Positions 35,501-46,658 of a stretch of 57,344 bases of DNA are shown piece after piece. The notes beneath the pieces are model-generated. The model saw only the letters and a program-made list of their open reading frames with translations, was not told where the DNA came from and searched no databases. Made by a program: the position numbers and the translations under genes. Within the stretch, counting starts at the first letter, position 1. Each line of letters opens with the position of its first letter. The stretch is from Allomyces macrogynus ATCC 38327 (taxonomy: Eukaryota > Blastocladiomycota > Blastocladiomycetes > Blastocladiales > Blastocladiaceae). Where the stretch lies: contig GG745350.1 in the NCBI GenBank assembly GCA_000151295.1, forward strand, positions 741,900-799,243, in the 5' to 3' direction.

Positions 35501-36536
35501 CGAGACGCAGGCATGGATGCAGTTTGTCCAGGAGCGAGTTGCGCCGGTGGAGGTCGGGGAAGGTGGAGGGCAGCAGCAGGCGGCGGTCGACCACGAGGTG
35601 ATTTTCTTGGACGAGATGATCAAGGTGAAGCGCAGCAAGTTTAGTTTTTCCAGGGTGGATACTTCGTTTTTCAAGGACGCGTCGCTCGCAGTCACGGCGC
35701 AGTACCGGTGCTTGGGGCCGCAACCGAGCGGTACGTTCTCCATCACGTTGCCGCGACGTGCCGGGAGTTCTGACCACTTTTTCTCCGGTGCATTTTTCGC
35801 CGGTGACCAGTCCAAGCGCAAGTGTACACGACGTTCCCGCTTACCTCGCGCACCGGCGCAGCACAGCACCCAGCCCGTGTCCCGGACCCGCTGGTGACCC
35901 CGCAAGAGGAAATCATGCTCACGCTGTACTCGGCCAAACTCGCGCGCCAGGCCAAGCGGCCCGCCGGCTCCGTGTCCTCGTCCGAGTGGCTCAAGAAGAC
36001 CGCCGCGCAACTCGCGACCACGCTCAAGGCCGCCGCTGCGGACCCCTCGGCTGAGATTCCGTTACCGATATCGGCGGGTGGCGAGACGGCCGCGGCCGTG
36101 ACGCGCGCGCTCGTCGAGGAGCGAATTACCATGGCGTGGCATACGCTCAAGGCGCATGATTTCGCACACGCGTTGGCGTCACGCGAGGATTACGTCGTCA
36201 AGAAGCGGCAGTTGAGCGAGGTCGCGCAGGCGCTGAATGAGTTGTTGTTGACGTGCGAGCAGTACGTCGTGCTTTGGTGTATCCCGACGGTGGTCGGAAC
36301 GCGCGTACTGATTGGTTTCGCTTTGCGTTGTGTGTAGGGCCGACCTCGACGACATTGTTCTCATCACGAGCCAAATCTCCAAGCTTGTCGCGCACTTGGA
36401 CCACGAGTACATGACCGTGTTTGGACCGGATGTGGCAGCGCCGTCGCCGTTGCCGCCGAAACTCGCGGTTTCGATCCCGAGCTTTTCGTTTGAGGATCTC
36501 AAGGCGGTGCCGAATGTCTCGAGCGCGGGCGTGTAG
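32581..36536 (+). CDS. DENN-domain protein with internal C1-like zinc finger (likely Rab GEF)
   Basis: DENN domains activate Rab GTPases by nucleotide exchange. Exons 32581-33273, 33348-33419, 33501-34067, 34132-34193, 34261-34392, 34481-35730, 35823-36261 and 36338-36536 give 1,137 residues. An Ala/Pro-rich insert follows the first 50 residues. Upstream DENN: HVPLFCFPDFMRIVE, LTKEDGTKLHCACLITWE. Core DENN: YPLFRTLPMEDIVFLLECIL, NEKRILFVSKHASLL and QLLSYLEAPVPFIMGLLACH. A C1-like finger comes later: HALVEVMVRF, CAQC, WRCDACGMQVHGDC. Downstream DENN: FLKCFVSLLKNYRGFLGP. The end is helical. Seven donors were placed by restoring these motifs, all with C at +4. The Rab partner cannot be read from sequence. 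Confidence 0.88.
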
Positions 36537-37000
36537 AGATGATGGTCGGGCTGGGTGAGGGGGACAATCGATGGAGTTTGTGGACTGGCAAAGACTCGAG
36601 CGAACAGGCGAGGGGAGGGAATACCGACGACAAAAGAGACCGTTATCCTAGTCTGAACGCCATATGGCGACGGAGTGGAGAAGGTGGGGAAGGCTTTTGG
36701 CGACAACAGCAATTTGATCGCTCGAAAAGTGCGCGGCGGTTCGATTAGGGCACAACGACCACCACACACAGACAAAAGTCTTTGAGCACAAGGTTCAGAG
36801 AATCGACGGCATGGCACGACCTGATATGCTTGTCAAACAAACACGACCAATGCTGGGCAGGAATTTCAATCAAACGTGTATTGTGAACTTCCCAACTTGT
36901 CGCAATTGCTGGCCGGGAGCGCCGATGTGGGTTCCACAGCGAGGGAGGGGTGGTACAGGACTAGCGGCAGGCCAAAAACTACGCGGCCCCCTGAGGTGCT
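36537..37000. other. convergent intergenic region
   Basis: This stretch lies between the stops of the DENN gene (+) and the ATP synthase delta gene (-), so it contains both 3' UTRs. No frame of interest, repeat or RNA gene is seen. Confidence 0.5.
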
Positions 37001-37995
37001 TTACTTGGTGGCGTTCTGCAGAGCCGTGAAGACCTCGACCTCGATCTTGGCCTCGGCCGACTCGACGGCGTCCTTGGCCGACGCGAGCTTGGCATTGGCC
37101 GCGTCGAGACCCACGCGGATCGACTGGATGAAAACGAGGGGTTGGTAAGGATCGGAGCATCAGAATGCACGGCAGGAGGACACGATCCGGGACAGCGGTC
37201 TGGTAACCGTGGCCGTCCCGGAATCGGTGGTCGAGGAAAGTGACGAGAACGCACCTCTTTATCGAACGACTCGAGCGAGAAGGCCTCAATGGCGGTCACG
37301 TTGATCGACGAGTCCGGGTGCACGGCCGCAAAGCCGCCCGACACTATCCGCAGCGGTCAGAGTCACTCTCCGTTCCTCCCGAGTATGGAACCTGGATGCG
37401 AACGAGTGACAGCGTACCGAAGAACTTGTTCTTCTTGCCGTCTTTCTCGACAATCTCGAGCACACCCGGCTTGAGCTCCTCGATGACCGGAACGTGGCCC
37501 GCGAGGATACCCATGTCACCCGAAGCACCCGACAGGTTGACCTGCGCGACCTCCTTGGCCTTGTAGAGGGTCTAAGTACACGAGCGACGCCAGATCCGTC
37601 GTCAGTCGTGGTGCGTTGGGCGAGCAGCGCCGCGATGGTATGCCGCGGGACGAGTGCGTGTGCGGGCGTGGCGTTGCCGAGCGGGTGGGCGAACGGGCGG
37701 GTGGATTCGCTCATGAGCGAGTTGACAGGCGCTGGAGGGTAAGTTTGGGCAGCAACGCGTCGCTCGCGCGTCCCTTGGCCAAACTCACCATTCCACCCGC
37801 CCGCGTCCACCCCCAAGGACCGCAACGGCAACGGCAGCAAGCCGCGAATCTCGGCAACCAGGTAAAGCGATCGGATCATACTTGGTGCGGCAGGACAAAG
37901 TTGAGCGTCAGCTTGCCCGACGAGGCGGCAGCGGCCTCGGTGGCGTAGGAGCGCGCGGCGGCGCGGACGAGGGTCGAGGCAGCGGAGCGGAACAT
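37001..37995 (-). CDS. ATP16: Mitochondrial ATP synthase subunit delta (F1 central stalk)
   Basis: Subunit delta (bacterial epsilon) joins gamma in the F1 rotor stalk. Exons 37995-37882, 37571-37418, 37343-37255 and 37123-37001 give 159 residues, the usual precursor size. The start MFRSAASTLVRAAARSYATE is a matrix presequence. The beta-barrel follows (GKLTLNFVLPHQ, AKEVAQVNLSGASGDMGILA, GHVPVIEELKPGVLEIVE, GGFAAVHPDSSINVTAIEAF) and then the two-helix end (VGLDAANAKLASAKDAVESA, IEVEVFTALQNATK). The first intron (37881-37572) is about 310 bases, the longest in the window. Its donor is GTATGA; the other donors are GTACGC and GTGCGT. Confidence 0.95.
37572..37881 (-). other. unusually long first intron of ATP synthase delta
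   Basis: At about 310 bases this is far longer than the other introns in the window. It begins GTATGA and ends CTTAG. On either strand it shows only short frames. An embedded small RNA or enhancer is possible, but I see no snoRNA boxes I would defend. Confidence 0.5.
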
Positions 37996-38468
37996 GGCGA
38001 ACGGGTTGCGGCTGCTCGTGCGGGTGCGGGTCGGGCGGCGACGACGACGACAGTGCTCGCGAAGGTGGCCGGCCGTTCGGCGCGAGCTGTTGGGAGCGGC
38101 CGAGTGTCCAGTGGGATCACGTGTGGACTTTGATATCCGGCTTATTGTTTCTAAGCGACAACTTTGGCACCTGCAAAACAGGCCAATCCATCACGACGAC
38201 CTCGACGACGACCTCAACAAATGGTTGCTCATTCCAACGCGTAAATACAGGCCGGTCGCGACCAAGGGGCACCGCGCGCGCACACCCGCAGCGACAGCAC
38301 CGACGGCAACGGCGCCAACAAAACCGGGGCACAAAAATGATCTGAGGGCAAAAAACGACACAGCTGCCCAACGGTGATTAACAACAACAAAAAAGAATTC
38401 AAGCTACACAGCGGAGGGGTATTGGAAAAGAGCATCGCACAGAAACGGATCTCGGACGAGCCCCACGG
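37996..38468. promoter_or_regulatory. 5' region of ATP synthase delta and 3' region of LIM-RhoGAP
   Basis: Both flanking genes are on the minus strand. The stretch carries the delta subunit promoter near 37996 and the 3' UTR of the LIM-RhoGAP near 38468. A-rich AACAACAACAAAAAAG lies at about 38381-38396. No gene is supported. Confidence 0.45.
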
Positions 38469-41400
38469 CTACGCCGGTGGGCGCCATCCGTGCACTTCAT
38501 TCGACCGCGCCAGCCCGCCCGCCCCATGCGCGCCCTGAGCCGACGCCGCGCGCGCGAGCGGGACCACGAGCCGGACCCCACCACCTGCGACCGCGCCGGA
38601 ACCGGACGCGGCTCCCGACAGCGACGATGACGCCATGCTGCGTCCAACGGGTGGCGACGGGGTCGCGATCGGCGGCGGCAAGTTCCAGGGCGACCGGTGG
38701 CCCGGCGCACCCGCAGGCCGCGCATTCGCACGTCGCGGGTCGGCCGTGTCCGCGGGCGTGGTTCCGCACGACGACCCAAGTTGCATTGGCGGCTGGTGGT
38801 GGTGGTGGTGGTGGTGGTGCAAGTGCGGTGCGAGTGCGGGGCTCGCGTGTTCGGCGGTCGTCGGACTCATTGCTGAATCCGATCCGATCGTCGTCGGCGC
38901 GGTACTGGCGCTCGCCGTCGTCGAGGAAGCGGCCGTCGCGGCCGTGTGCCCGCCGTGCCGCAACTGCAGGGCGATCTCTGGCGGGACCGTCCACAGATCG
39001 CGTGGCGGCCAGCAGAGCATATCGAACACGATGCGTTTCGCGGCCTTGGACGTGACCGTCTCGTCGATGCCCTTGGGCGGGCGGAACAAAGTCGGCGCGA
39101 AAATAATCGCGAGATTATTTTCAGTCATGCGCGACCCGCGCTCCGGATCGGTCGGGTGCGTGCACGCCTTGGCCACCTCCTGCACGCACAGCAGCACCAC
39201 TTCGAGCACGTTGCGGTGCGCCTTGGGCAGTAGGCACACAGCGTCGTGAATCGCGCGCGCACGCATATTTGGGTCGGTGAGAGCGCCAATCTGCACGAAT
39301 AGCTTGAACATGCGGAACGGGATCAGCGGTTCCGGTAACTCGCGCAAAAACTTACGCAGCAGCGCGGCGAGTTGCACGACCGTCTGATCTGGCAGGAGCG
39401 CGAGTGCGCCGAGCGGCCGCGCATCCAATTCCTCGCCCAATTCGCGCAGACCGCGCACGTTACCACTGAGTCGGAAAATGCCCTCGACATAGAGGTCCTT
39501 GGCACGCAGAGCACCGACACAGGCGTCGATAAACGCCGGCACGGCGACACGGCCGGGGCCGGCACCAAGTGTCGATGCGCGGCCCGTCTGGAACAAGAGC
39601 ACATCGAGCGGGACACCAAACGTGCCTGCGCCCTCCATGCTCGCGTTCCCGCCCGATATGACAAGCCCGTCGGCCGTCTCGTGCCCCGAATCCTGCCCGA
39701 CCCCGTTCATCTCGAGCTCCACCTCTGAGTGCGTGACTGCTGCCGCGGGGGTCGCTGCAATCATCCTCGCCGCCGCCGCGGCCGTCGCCGCGGCTTGCGC
39801 AACCGCCTCGGCCGCTGCCTGTGCCGCCGCAGCCTCGCGGTCCCTCCGTCGACCCGGTCCGCGGAACGTGGCGCGGAACCGGTCCCAGATCCCGCCCGAC
39901 GAGCCGAGAAGTGACCGAGCGGCAGCTTGCCGTTCTTCGGTCAGCGCAATAATCTCATCGGCGCGAATCCGGCCGTGCAGGAGCAGAACGAGATCGTTGG
40001 CCGCAAAATGGCGTACGACAAACGCCTCAAGCGCACTCTGCTCGGCGAGCCACATTTCGGGCACCGCGGTCGAGGACTGTGGTAGGGCCACGGGCGCTAA
40101 GCGAATCGGCGTCGCGGTGGCTGCCGGCATGGCCTGTGGCGCCAGGAGAGGGATCGTCGTCGCCGATGGCCGGACTGGTAGTGCTGGTGCTGCTGCGACA
40201 GGCGGTGGGGCCGAAACGAATGCCGACGTTGGTGGCATCGCCGGCGGGTGCGAGACTATGTACCGATCCCCGTCGGACATGGCCAGGGATGGCGCGGGTG
40301 CTGCCGTGCTCGCCGCGTGCCTTTCCGGTAATGGTGCCGACCCGGCACGCGGGAGAGAGTCCACCCTCGGCACGGGCCGTGGGTCTCGCAGTGGGCTGCC
40401 AATCGTCATCCCGCCCAACTGCGCGCCGACCGCACCGACGGCCGCAGTTGCGGGCGACAAATGCCGTCTTGGCGATGAATTGAGCCGCGGCCGTGCGGCG
40501 GTCCATGGCATCGGCGCCATGGCTGGGGCTGCGGCCCGGGCAGCACCGTTTGTGTCGTGTGCGGCCTCACCGAGGGCGTCCTCGCGCGACTTGAGGAACG
40601 CGAGGAGCCGTTTCAGCGCGACGCGCAGGAGCAGCGAGTACTGGTCGAGGTTCGTGACGAGCTGGAAGGTGGGTTCCTCCGGCGGCGCGCGCAGGTCAGA
40701 GCACGCAAGGCAGACAACACCGCCCAAAGCGGGGGACCACGTCGCGTGCGGCAAGTCGTGCACGGTCCCGAGCGGCATGCGGCATCGCGAGCACGTGAAG
40801 CACGGCACGTGCCATCGCGCCGTGGCCAGGGGTGCCGTGCGCGGCGGTTGCGGTGCGGTCGCGTCCGGTGGGACGGGTGGACCGAGCACGGCAATGCACG
40901 CCTCCTCGATCGTCTTGCGGCACGCATGGCACAGGTCGGCCTTGAGGTGCGTGTCCTCAAACTGCACCATCCGCGCCGGCCGCTCCTGGTCCGATAATTC
41001 CATGAGAATATCGAGAAACTCGAGGACCGAATTAGGCCGATGACACTCGTTTTCGAGCCGCAGGGAACCGCAAAGCGCGACACGGGTCAGTGCCTTGAGC
41101 GTGTGTGCGAGCGTCGTGACGATATTGAGCAGGTCCTGCGTCATGGCGAGCCGGCGCGTCGGTTCCGCGGTGACAACGTTGCCGGCATCAATGCTCGCGA
41201 CGGTCGGTGCGGCCGAATCGTGCGTCTTGGTGAGCAGCGACAGGAACGCGACAATGCGCTTGCACAGCATCTTGGGCTCCTTGCGATGAATCACCGGGTT
41301 CGGCGCGCGCGCGTCAGCGAGCTGCGCCTGGATCCAATCGATCGCGCGGAACAGGACCTCGACGTGCAAAATAAAAGAGGCGGCTTCGTTGACGCCGTCG

Positions 41401-42391
41401 AGGTTCCGCCCGTTCGAGACGTGCAGCAACATGTCGGAAATGCACGCGGCCGCCGACTCTTCAAAAACGCCGAGCACCGACAGGAGCCGCGCGACCATAT
41501 CTTCGGTGCGCTGCTGCTCGGCGCGCAATCGGTCGCGGTCGAGCGCGGTCGGGTTGAGCGGCCAGTCGGTCGGCGGCCCCGTCCCAGCAACACTCACGTT
41601 CCACGCCTTGTGCACCATGTAGCACTCGGGGTGCCACTGTTCGGGCGCGCCCTGCCGCGCGACTTCCACGAACTGGCGCAGGATTGCGCCGTGGCACCCG
41701 GAACACCGCGCGGCCGGGCCCGTCGAGAAGTGGTAGAGGCAGAAGACGACGCCCTGGTGCTCGTAGTAGGACTCGGCGGGCCCAAAGACCACATCGCATT
41801 GCGAGCACATGAAATGGTCGGCGTGGTACTTGCGGCCGAGCGCCGAGATGTAGGCGCCGCGTAACGCACCGCCGCAGTAGGCGCACAGTAGGTCGAGTCG
41901 CGCAAAGTAGTCACGCTCGCAGAGTGGGTGCTGCGTGCCGTCGGGCGCAGAGAGCGGGAAGAATTTGGTGACGGGTTGGTCACAGTCCTATCGTTGAAGG
42001 CGGATCCACGCGCACTGTCAGCGATGCATCGCTCAGCGGAAGATGAGGAAAACACCAGTCCACATACGACACACTTGAAGCACGCCAAATGGTACGCGCC
42101 GCCGAGCGCACGCACAAACTGGTGCGTGACGGGGAGACCGCATGCCGCACAGAGTCGCGGCGGGCGCGGCGGGCGGACGACCGCCGGCGCCGGTGATGGC
42201 GCCATATCCGGTCGCACGAGCGGCAAACTCGCGGAAGACATGGGTGCCGACGAAATGGACGGCAGCGGCGAGTCGGGCGTGGCAGGAGTCGAGGGTGGAG
42301 GGGCGCGCGGGCTCCTGGGCCGACAACCCGTCGTGGTAGCTGGCGGCGCAGCGGAACCGTTGGAGCGCACGGGCGGGCCCGGGGCGAGCAT
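38469..42391 (-). CDS. LRG1: LIM-domain Rho GTPase-activating protein, Lrg1 type
   Basis: Lrg1 in yeast is the GAP for Rho1 in glucan synthesis and polarity. Exons are 42391-42056 and 41987-38469, 1,284 residues. LIM 1: CAACGLPVTHQFVRALGG and HLACFKCVVCG, finished after the splice by KFFPLSAPDGTQHPLCERDY. LIM 2: LLCAYCGGALRGAYISALGR and HADHFMCSQC. A third LIM has LCHACRKTIEEACIAVLG and WHVPCFTCSRC. A long disordered middle follows. The RhoGAP domain is C-terminal: FGVPLDVLLF, YVEGIFRLSGN with the arginine finger, LLRKFLRELPEPLIPFRMF and MTENNLAIIFAPTLFRPP. The tail holds a run of eight His (about 38797-38820). Donor GTGTTT is atypical, but the join reproduces the conserved Lrg1 first LIM. 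The call is firm. Confidence 0.93.
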
Positions 42392-43077
42392 GGGGCACAG
42401 TGGCCGCCGCGTCGACGCGCTGATCCTTCAGGGGTACGGGGCAGTCAACGGGCCGAACCCGTCAATTCTGGCTGACCTGGCGGCGGTCGAGTCCGTCGTC
42501 AACGTCGTTGCTCGTGCAATGGACCACCAAATGGCCCACTACCGCGACCTGATAATGAACGAGCGTGCAGTCCCTTGATTGACGCTGAATGGGCCGTGGT
42601 AAACGCTTGCCGCGCAAGAGCACAAGCGTGTGCGTGCCGCTTGCCGAACGTTGACCGCAGTTGGTCGATAGGCAGCAGGGGCGGCCTCGGGCGCGGCGAG
42701 CGCAGCCTGGCACCGAGCGCGGGAGCGACGCGGGGAAACGAGATTGCAGCAGGTCGTGGGCGCGCACGGTAGCGCAGTTGACGAAGAGGTCGCGGAGCAC
42801 AACAGAGGTGGTGCAGCACCAGCCGGGCGACCTTTTTTGCTGGCTGGTCGAGACTCGAGGCGTCGCCGGCCGTTCTTTGCCGTTGTCCAAGAAAGGCGCT
42901 CCCAATCGCACCCACCCGATCTGACGACTGACCGTTGCAAAATCGACGCTGCTTCTTTAGAAAACCAGAAGGCGAAGGAGAAGAAACATGATTCATCCAA
43001 ACTATGCCGTCCTCTCCTCACTGTGCTCCGCTTCGTGCGGGCGCACTGGTACGTCGCCGCCACGACCACGAACGAGA
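42392..43077. other. intergenic between LIM-RhoGAP start and BuGZ end
   Basis: This stretch holds the LIM-RhoGAP promoter and the BuGZ 3' UTR, both minus-strand. A plus-strand frame ends at 42578 with readable text (SILADLAAVESVVNVVARAM), but it runs in from antisense of the LIM gene and has no start of its own here. I do not call it a gene. Confidence 0.4.
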
Positions 43078-44701
43078 TCATGGCGACGACAGCGTTGAGG
43101 TCGATGCCTCCGAAATGGTTGTGTAGTACTTCATGGCCCGCCTCTCCTCCTATGACCAGGCACAGCATCGTTAGTATTCTCGTCTTGATCGTAAATGATT
43201 CGTCTCCCGGGTGGTCGCGAAACGTACCATCGACCACTCCACGTCGTCGTACACGAGCACCGACCGTGCCCCAACGGCCGGCGCTTTGGACACCGAGGTC
43301 GTGGCCGTCACGGTCGTCGGCACAGCGACCACGGGCGCAGGAGCAGCCACAACAGGAGCAGGCGCTGATCCATTCACGCCAACAGGCTGACCATTCGTCC
43401 CGTGGTCAGCGGGTGCCGTCGGCACAGCGGGTGCGGCAGGGGGTGATGGGGCCTGGACGGGGGCCCGCGGTGGCTTGACGGGCGACTTGATGAGGGACTT
43501 GACCGACGGCTTGACGGGTGACTTGATGGGCGACTTGACTGAGAGCGAGTGCGCGGATCTACAAGACACAGCACGGTACAAGATGTGAGCCGCCGAGATT
43601 CGGCAAACCCAGTCGAAAATTCGGCTTAACGAACCGATCAAACGACTTTCGGTCCGGAGACCGCGGCGACTGCGCGGCCGACGCCGACGCGAGCCCGGTC
43701 AGCGCCGATACCGGCGGTTTCGGGGGCAGGCCCGGAATCGGTTGCCGCTGCGTGGTGGTCGACGCCGTCGCCATCGAGGACGATGACGAGGCGGGAGCCG
43801 GTGGGGGCGGCGGGAGGGGTGGGAATGGCGGGACTGCGGCAGCACCGGGTACCAGAGGAGTCGGTAGCGCTGGCATCCCTGGAAGCGGCAACGGCGGCAT
43901 CCCCGGGAACGCGACAGGCGGTGGAGGAGGGAACGCGCCGGGCGGTGGGGGAGGGAATGCTGGGAATCCGGGCAGGACCATCCCAGGCGGTGGGGGGGGC
44001 GGGATCGGGAATGGCGCCATACCTGGCGGTGGCGGCGGGATCGGGAACGGCGGCATGCCGGGCGGTGGTGGAGGGAGCGGCATGCCGGGTAAGATAGGCA
44101 TGCCCGGCGGCATGGGCGGAAGCGGCGGCATCCCCGGCGGCGGTGGGGGTGGCGGGAAGGGGAACGCGTGCGGCGGGAACGCGACTGGCGGCGGGGTGGC
44201 CGTGGCCGAGTCGGAGCTGTCGAGGTGTGAGGTCTTTTGCTTCTTTTTCGGGTTCTGCGCGGCCTCGAGCGCGGCCATGTGCGCGTCGAGGTCCTCTTGC
44301 GGCACGCCCTCCATGCCAAAGATTTCAATGTCGACGGATTCGCGGCCGGGCATGGCGTTGGGCACCCTAGGGCAGGGACATACGGGAAGAACGTGAGACG
44401 ACGACCGAATTCGAACCGGTGCCGAAGCGGGTCAGCGAGCGTACTTCTTGACGGATTCCTTGTGCACTTGCATGACATGGATCACCATGCCGCCAGCCGT
44501 ATTGAGCTTTTTCGGGCAGTGCGGGCACTTGAAGTGCTTGGATTTCTGGTGCTGCAGCAGGACTTTTTCGTCCTCAAAGTCGCGGTCGCAGTACCTACAC
44601 GGTAGGTTGGTGAGCGGCTGGACGGTGGTTGCAGAGCGTTGCTGGTTGATCGCGCCTTACCAGCACCAGGGGCGGAACGCCTTTTTCTTCTTCTTGGCCA
44701 T
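43078..44701 (-). CDS. BuGZ/ZNF207-like zinc-finger protein with GLEBS-like motif
   Basis: BuGZ binds and stabilises Bub3 at kinetochores and forms microtubule-linked condensates in animals. Exons 44701-44661, 44594-44445, 44366-43635, 43558-43228 and 43149-43078 give 441 residues. The start [20 protein letters not shown] leads into two C2H2 fingers ([30 protein letters not shown]), then [20 protein letters not shown], all as in ZNF207. The middle is almost only Pro, Gly, Met and Phe ([16 protein letters not shown] type), the phase-separating region of the family. Lys-Ser-Pro repeats ([11 protein letters not shown]) follow. The last two exons join to [18 protein letters not shown]; the Glu pair fits a GLEBS motif for Bub3 binding. 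The donors are GTAAGG, GTACGC, GTTCGT and GTACGT. The Bub3 role in this organism is inference. Confidence 0.9.
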
Positions 44702-45021
44702 TGCAGCAAGTCGCTTGTGGTGTTGATGCCGTGCGGTTGAGCAGCGCGCCGGACTTGATGAAGTCGTCGACGACGACGAAATCGACGAAGCGTGCGACCA
44801 GCCGTGAACGATCGCCGCACGCGGTTGCATGTGCCAGTGACGTGGGCTCTCCACCGCACGGCTGTTCGCTCGCCATGGCCACCACCGTAGCACGAGCACC
44901 AGAGCAGAAAAGCCACCGTTGATCACGAACGACTCTGGCGACCATCACCGACGACAACAGCGGCCAACGGCTCCGCGATACTGATCGCGCTGCAAGTACA
45001 TCAGGGAGCAGCTCCACCGCC
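44702..45021. promoter_or_regulatory. divergent promoter region, BuGZ / second DBP5
   Basis: These 320 bases separate the BuGZ start (-) from the second Dbp5 start (+). I see no TATA box, repeat or RNA gene. Frames crossing it are shadows. Confidence 0.5.
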
Positions 45022-46592
45022 ATGTCCTCCATTGCTTGGGACGCACTCGACGATGAGGACGACGACATTCCGTTCGCCGATGTCGATGAAGGCATCCCGG
45101 CCCCGCGACCACCACCGGGCATGGCACCGGCGCTCGTACCCGTACCCGTGCCTGCGCAGCATGCCGCACCCGCCACGACTGCCGCTCCCGATGCGGCCGA
45201 CGCATCAGCGAACGCTCCGGACGCACTTGATAACGACATGCACCTCGAACCGACGGGCCTGCACGAAACGTTCTTTGACAAGGACGAGATTGTCGTGACG
45301 CTCGCCAACCGCGACGACCCCAACAGCCCGCTCTACTCGGTGTCGCGATTCGAAGATTTGGGCCTGTAGGTGCGCTTCCTTGTCGTATTTGCGATGTATC
45401 CGCATTTCATGCCGTATTTTATCATCAATTTCGTTTCCATAGCACTCCCGAGCTTCTACGCGGCCTCTACGGCATGAACTTCACCAAACCGTCCAAGATC
45501 CAGGAACGGGCGCTGCCGCTGCTCCTGCGCGACCCGCCAACCAACCTGATCGCGCAGTCGCAGTCGGGTACGGGCAAGACGGCCGCGTTCACGCTGACGA
45601 TGCTCTCACGCATCGACTGGTCGATTGCGCCGTCCAAGCCGCAGGCACTCTGTCTCGTCAACACGCGCGAGCTGGCCGTGCAGATCGAGGATGTCGTCAA
45701 GCATATGGGTGTGCACACGCCTGTGCAAGTGGCTATGGCCGTCAAGGATGCACACGGCCGCGGTCAAAAAGTGGTCGGTCACGTTGTCGTCGGCACGCCC
45801 GGCACCGTCCTCGAACTCGCACGGCGGCGGCAGCTCGACCTGTCCCGGGTCAAAGTCTTGGTCCTTGACGAGGCCGACACGATGCTCGACGCGCAGAATC
45901 TCGGTGAACAGGCGGGCCGCGTCCGCCCGCTCGTGCCGCCCACTGCGCAGGTGCTGCTGTTTTCGGCCACGTTCCCGAACAAGGTCAAGGCGTTCGCCGC
46001 GTCGTTTGCGCCGTCTGCCAATTTGCTGTCCCTCGCGCCGCAGGATATCAAGGTGGATGCGATTCGCCAATTTTTCATTCGCGTGCCGACACGTGTGGCC
46101 AAGTTTGACACGCTCTCGGACCTCTACGGCCTGTTGACTGTCGGGCAATCCATCATTTTCGTGCACACGCGCGCGACCGCCGTCGATCTCACCGCGCGTA
46201 TGCAAGCCGAGGGTCACCAGGTGGCCGTGCTCACGGGTGAATTGACGCCCGCACAGCGCGACCGCGTCATGGCCGAGTTCCGGTCGGGTTCCGCCAAGGT
46301 GTTGATCGCGACCAATGTGCTTTCGCGCGGGATTGACGTGCCGCAGGTCAACCTGGTGGTCAACTATGATTTGCCGATGGACGAGAATCGGGAACCGGAT
46401 TTCGAGGCCTACGTGCATCGTATTGGCCGTACGGGCCGGTTTGGTCGCGCGGGGGTCGCCATCAACTTGATTGATTCGGGCCATGCGCTCAAGATGCAGC
46501 AGCAGATCACGGCCGCGTACGGAATGGCGGTCACGGAAATGCCGAGAGATTATGACGTCATGGAGCGGCTGCTGCGGCAGATTCGCGTGTGA
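45022..46592 (+). CDS. DBP5: DEAD-box ATP-dependent RNA helicase, Dbp5/DDX19 type (copy 2)
   Basis: This is a second full-length Dbp5. Exons 45022-45365 and 45443-46592 give 497 residues. The join restores FEDLGLTPELLRGLYGMNFT. All helicase motifs are intact: KPSKIQERALPL, SQSGTGKT, NTRELAVQ, GTPGT, DEAD, SAT, SRGIDVPQ and HRIGRTGRFGRAG. By eye about two thirds of the core matches copy 1. The N-terminus differs: it is longer, acidic then Ala/Pro-rich (AWDALDDEDDDIPFADVDEG). The intron lies at the same place and phase (after GGC CT) but with donor GTAGGT in place of GTGCGT. That excludes a retrocopy and points to DNA-level gene duplication. It is convergent with the LRR-like gene, 66 bases apart. 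Confidence 0.93.
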
Positions 46593-46658
46593 TGCATGTA
46601 TCAGCAAAAGGGTTGCATTGAAAAGGCGCGACTTGAATGGATGTGCTTTTTTGACCAA

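Noticed and set aside
41928..42578. 216-codon plus-strand frame over the LIM-RhoGAP start
   Set aside because: Most of it is antisense of the certain first LIM exons; the free end beyond 42391 is too short to judge.
44367..44444. tRNA B-box-like GGTTCGAATTC inside a BuGZ intron
   Set aside because: There is no matching A box or acceptor stem within 78 bases, so no cloverleaf can form.
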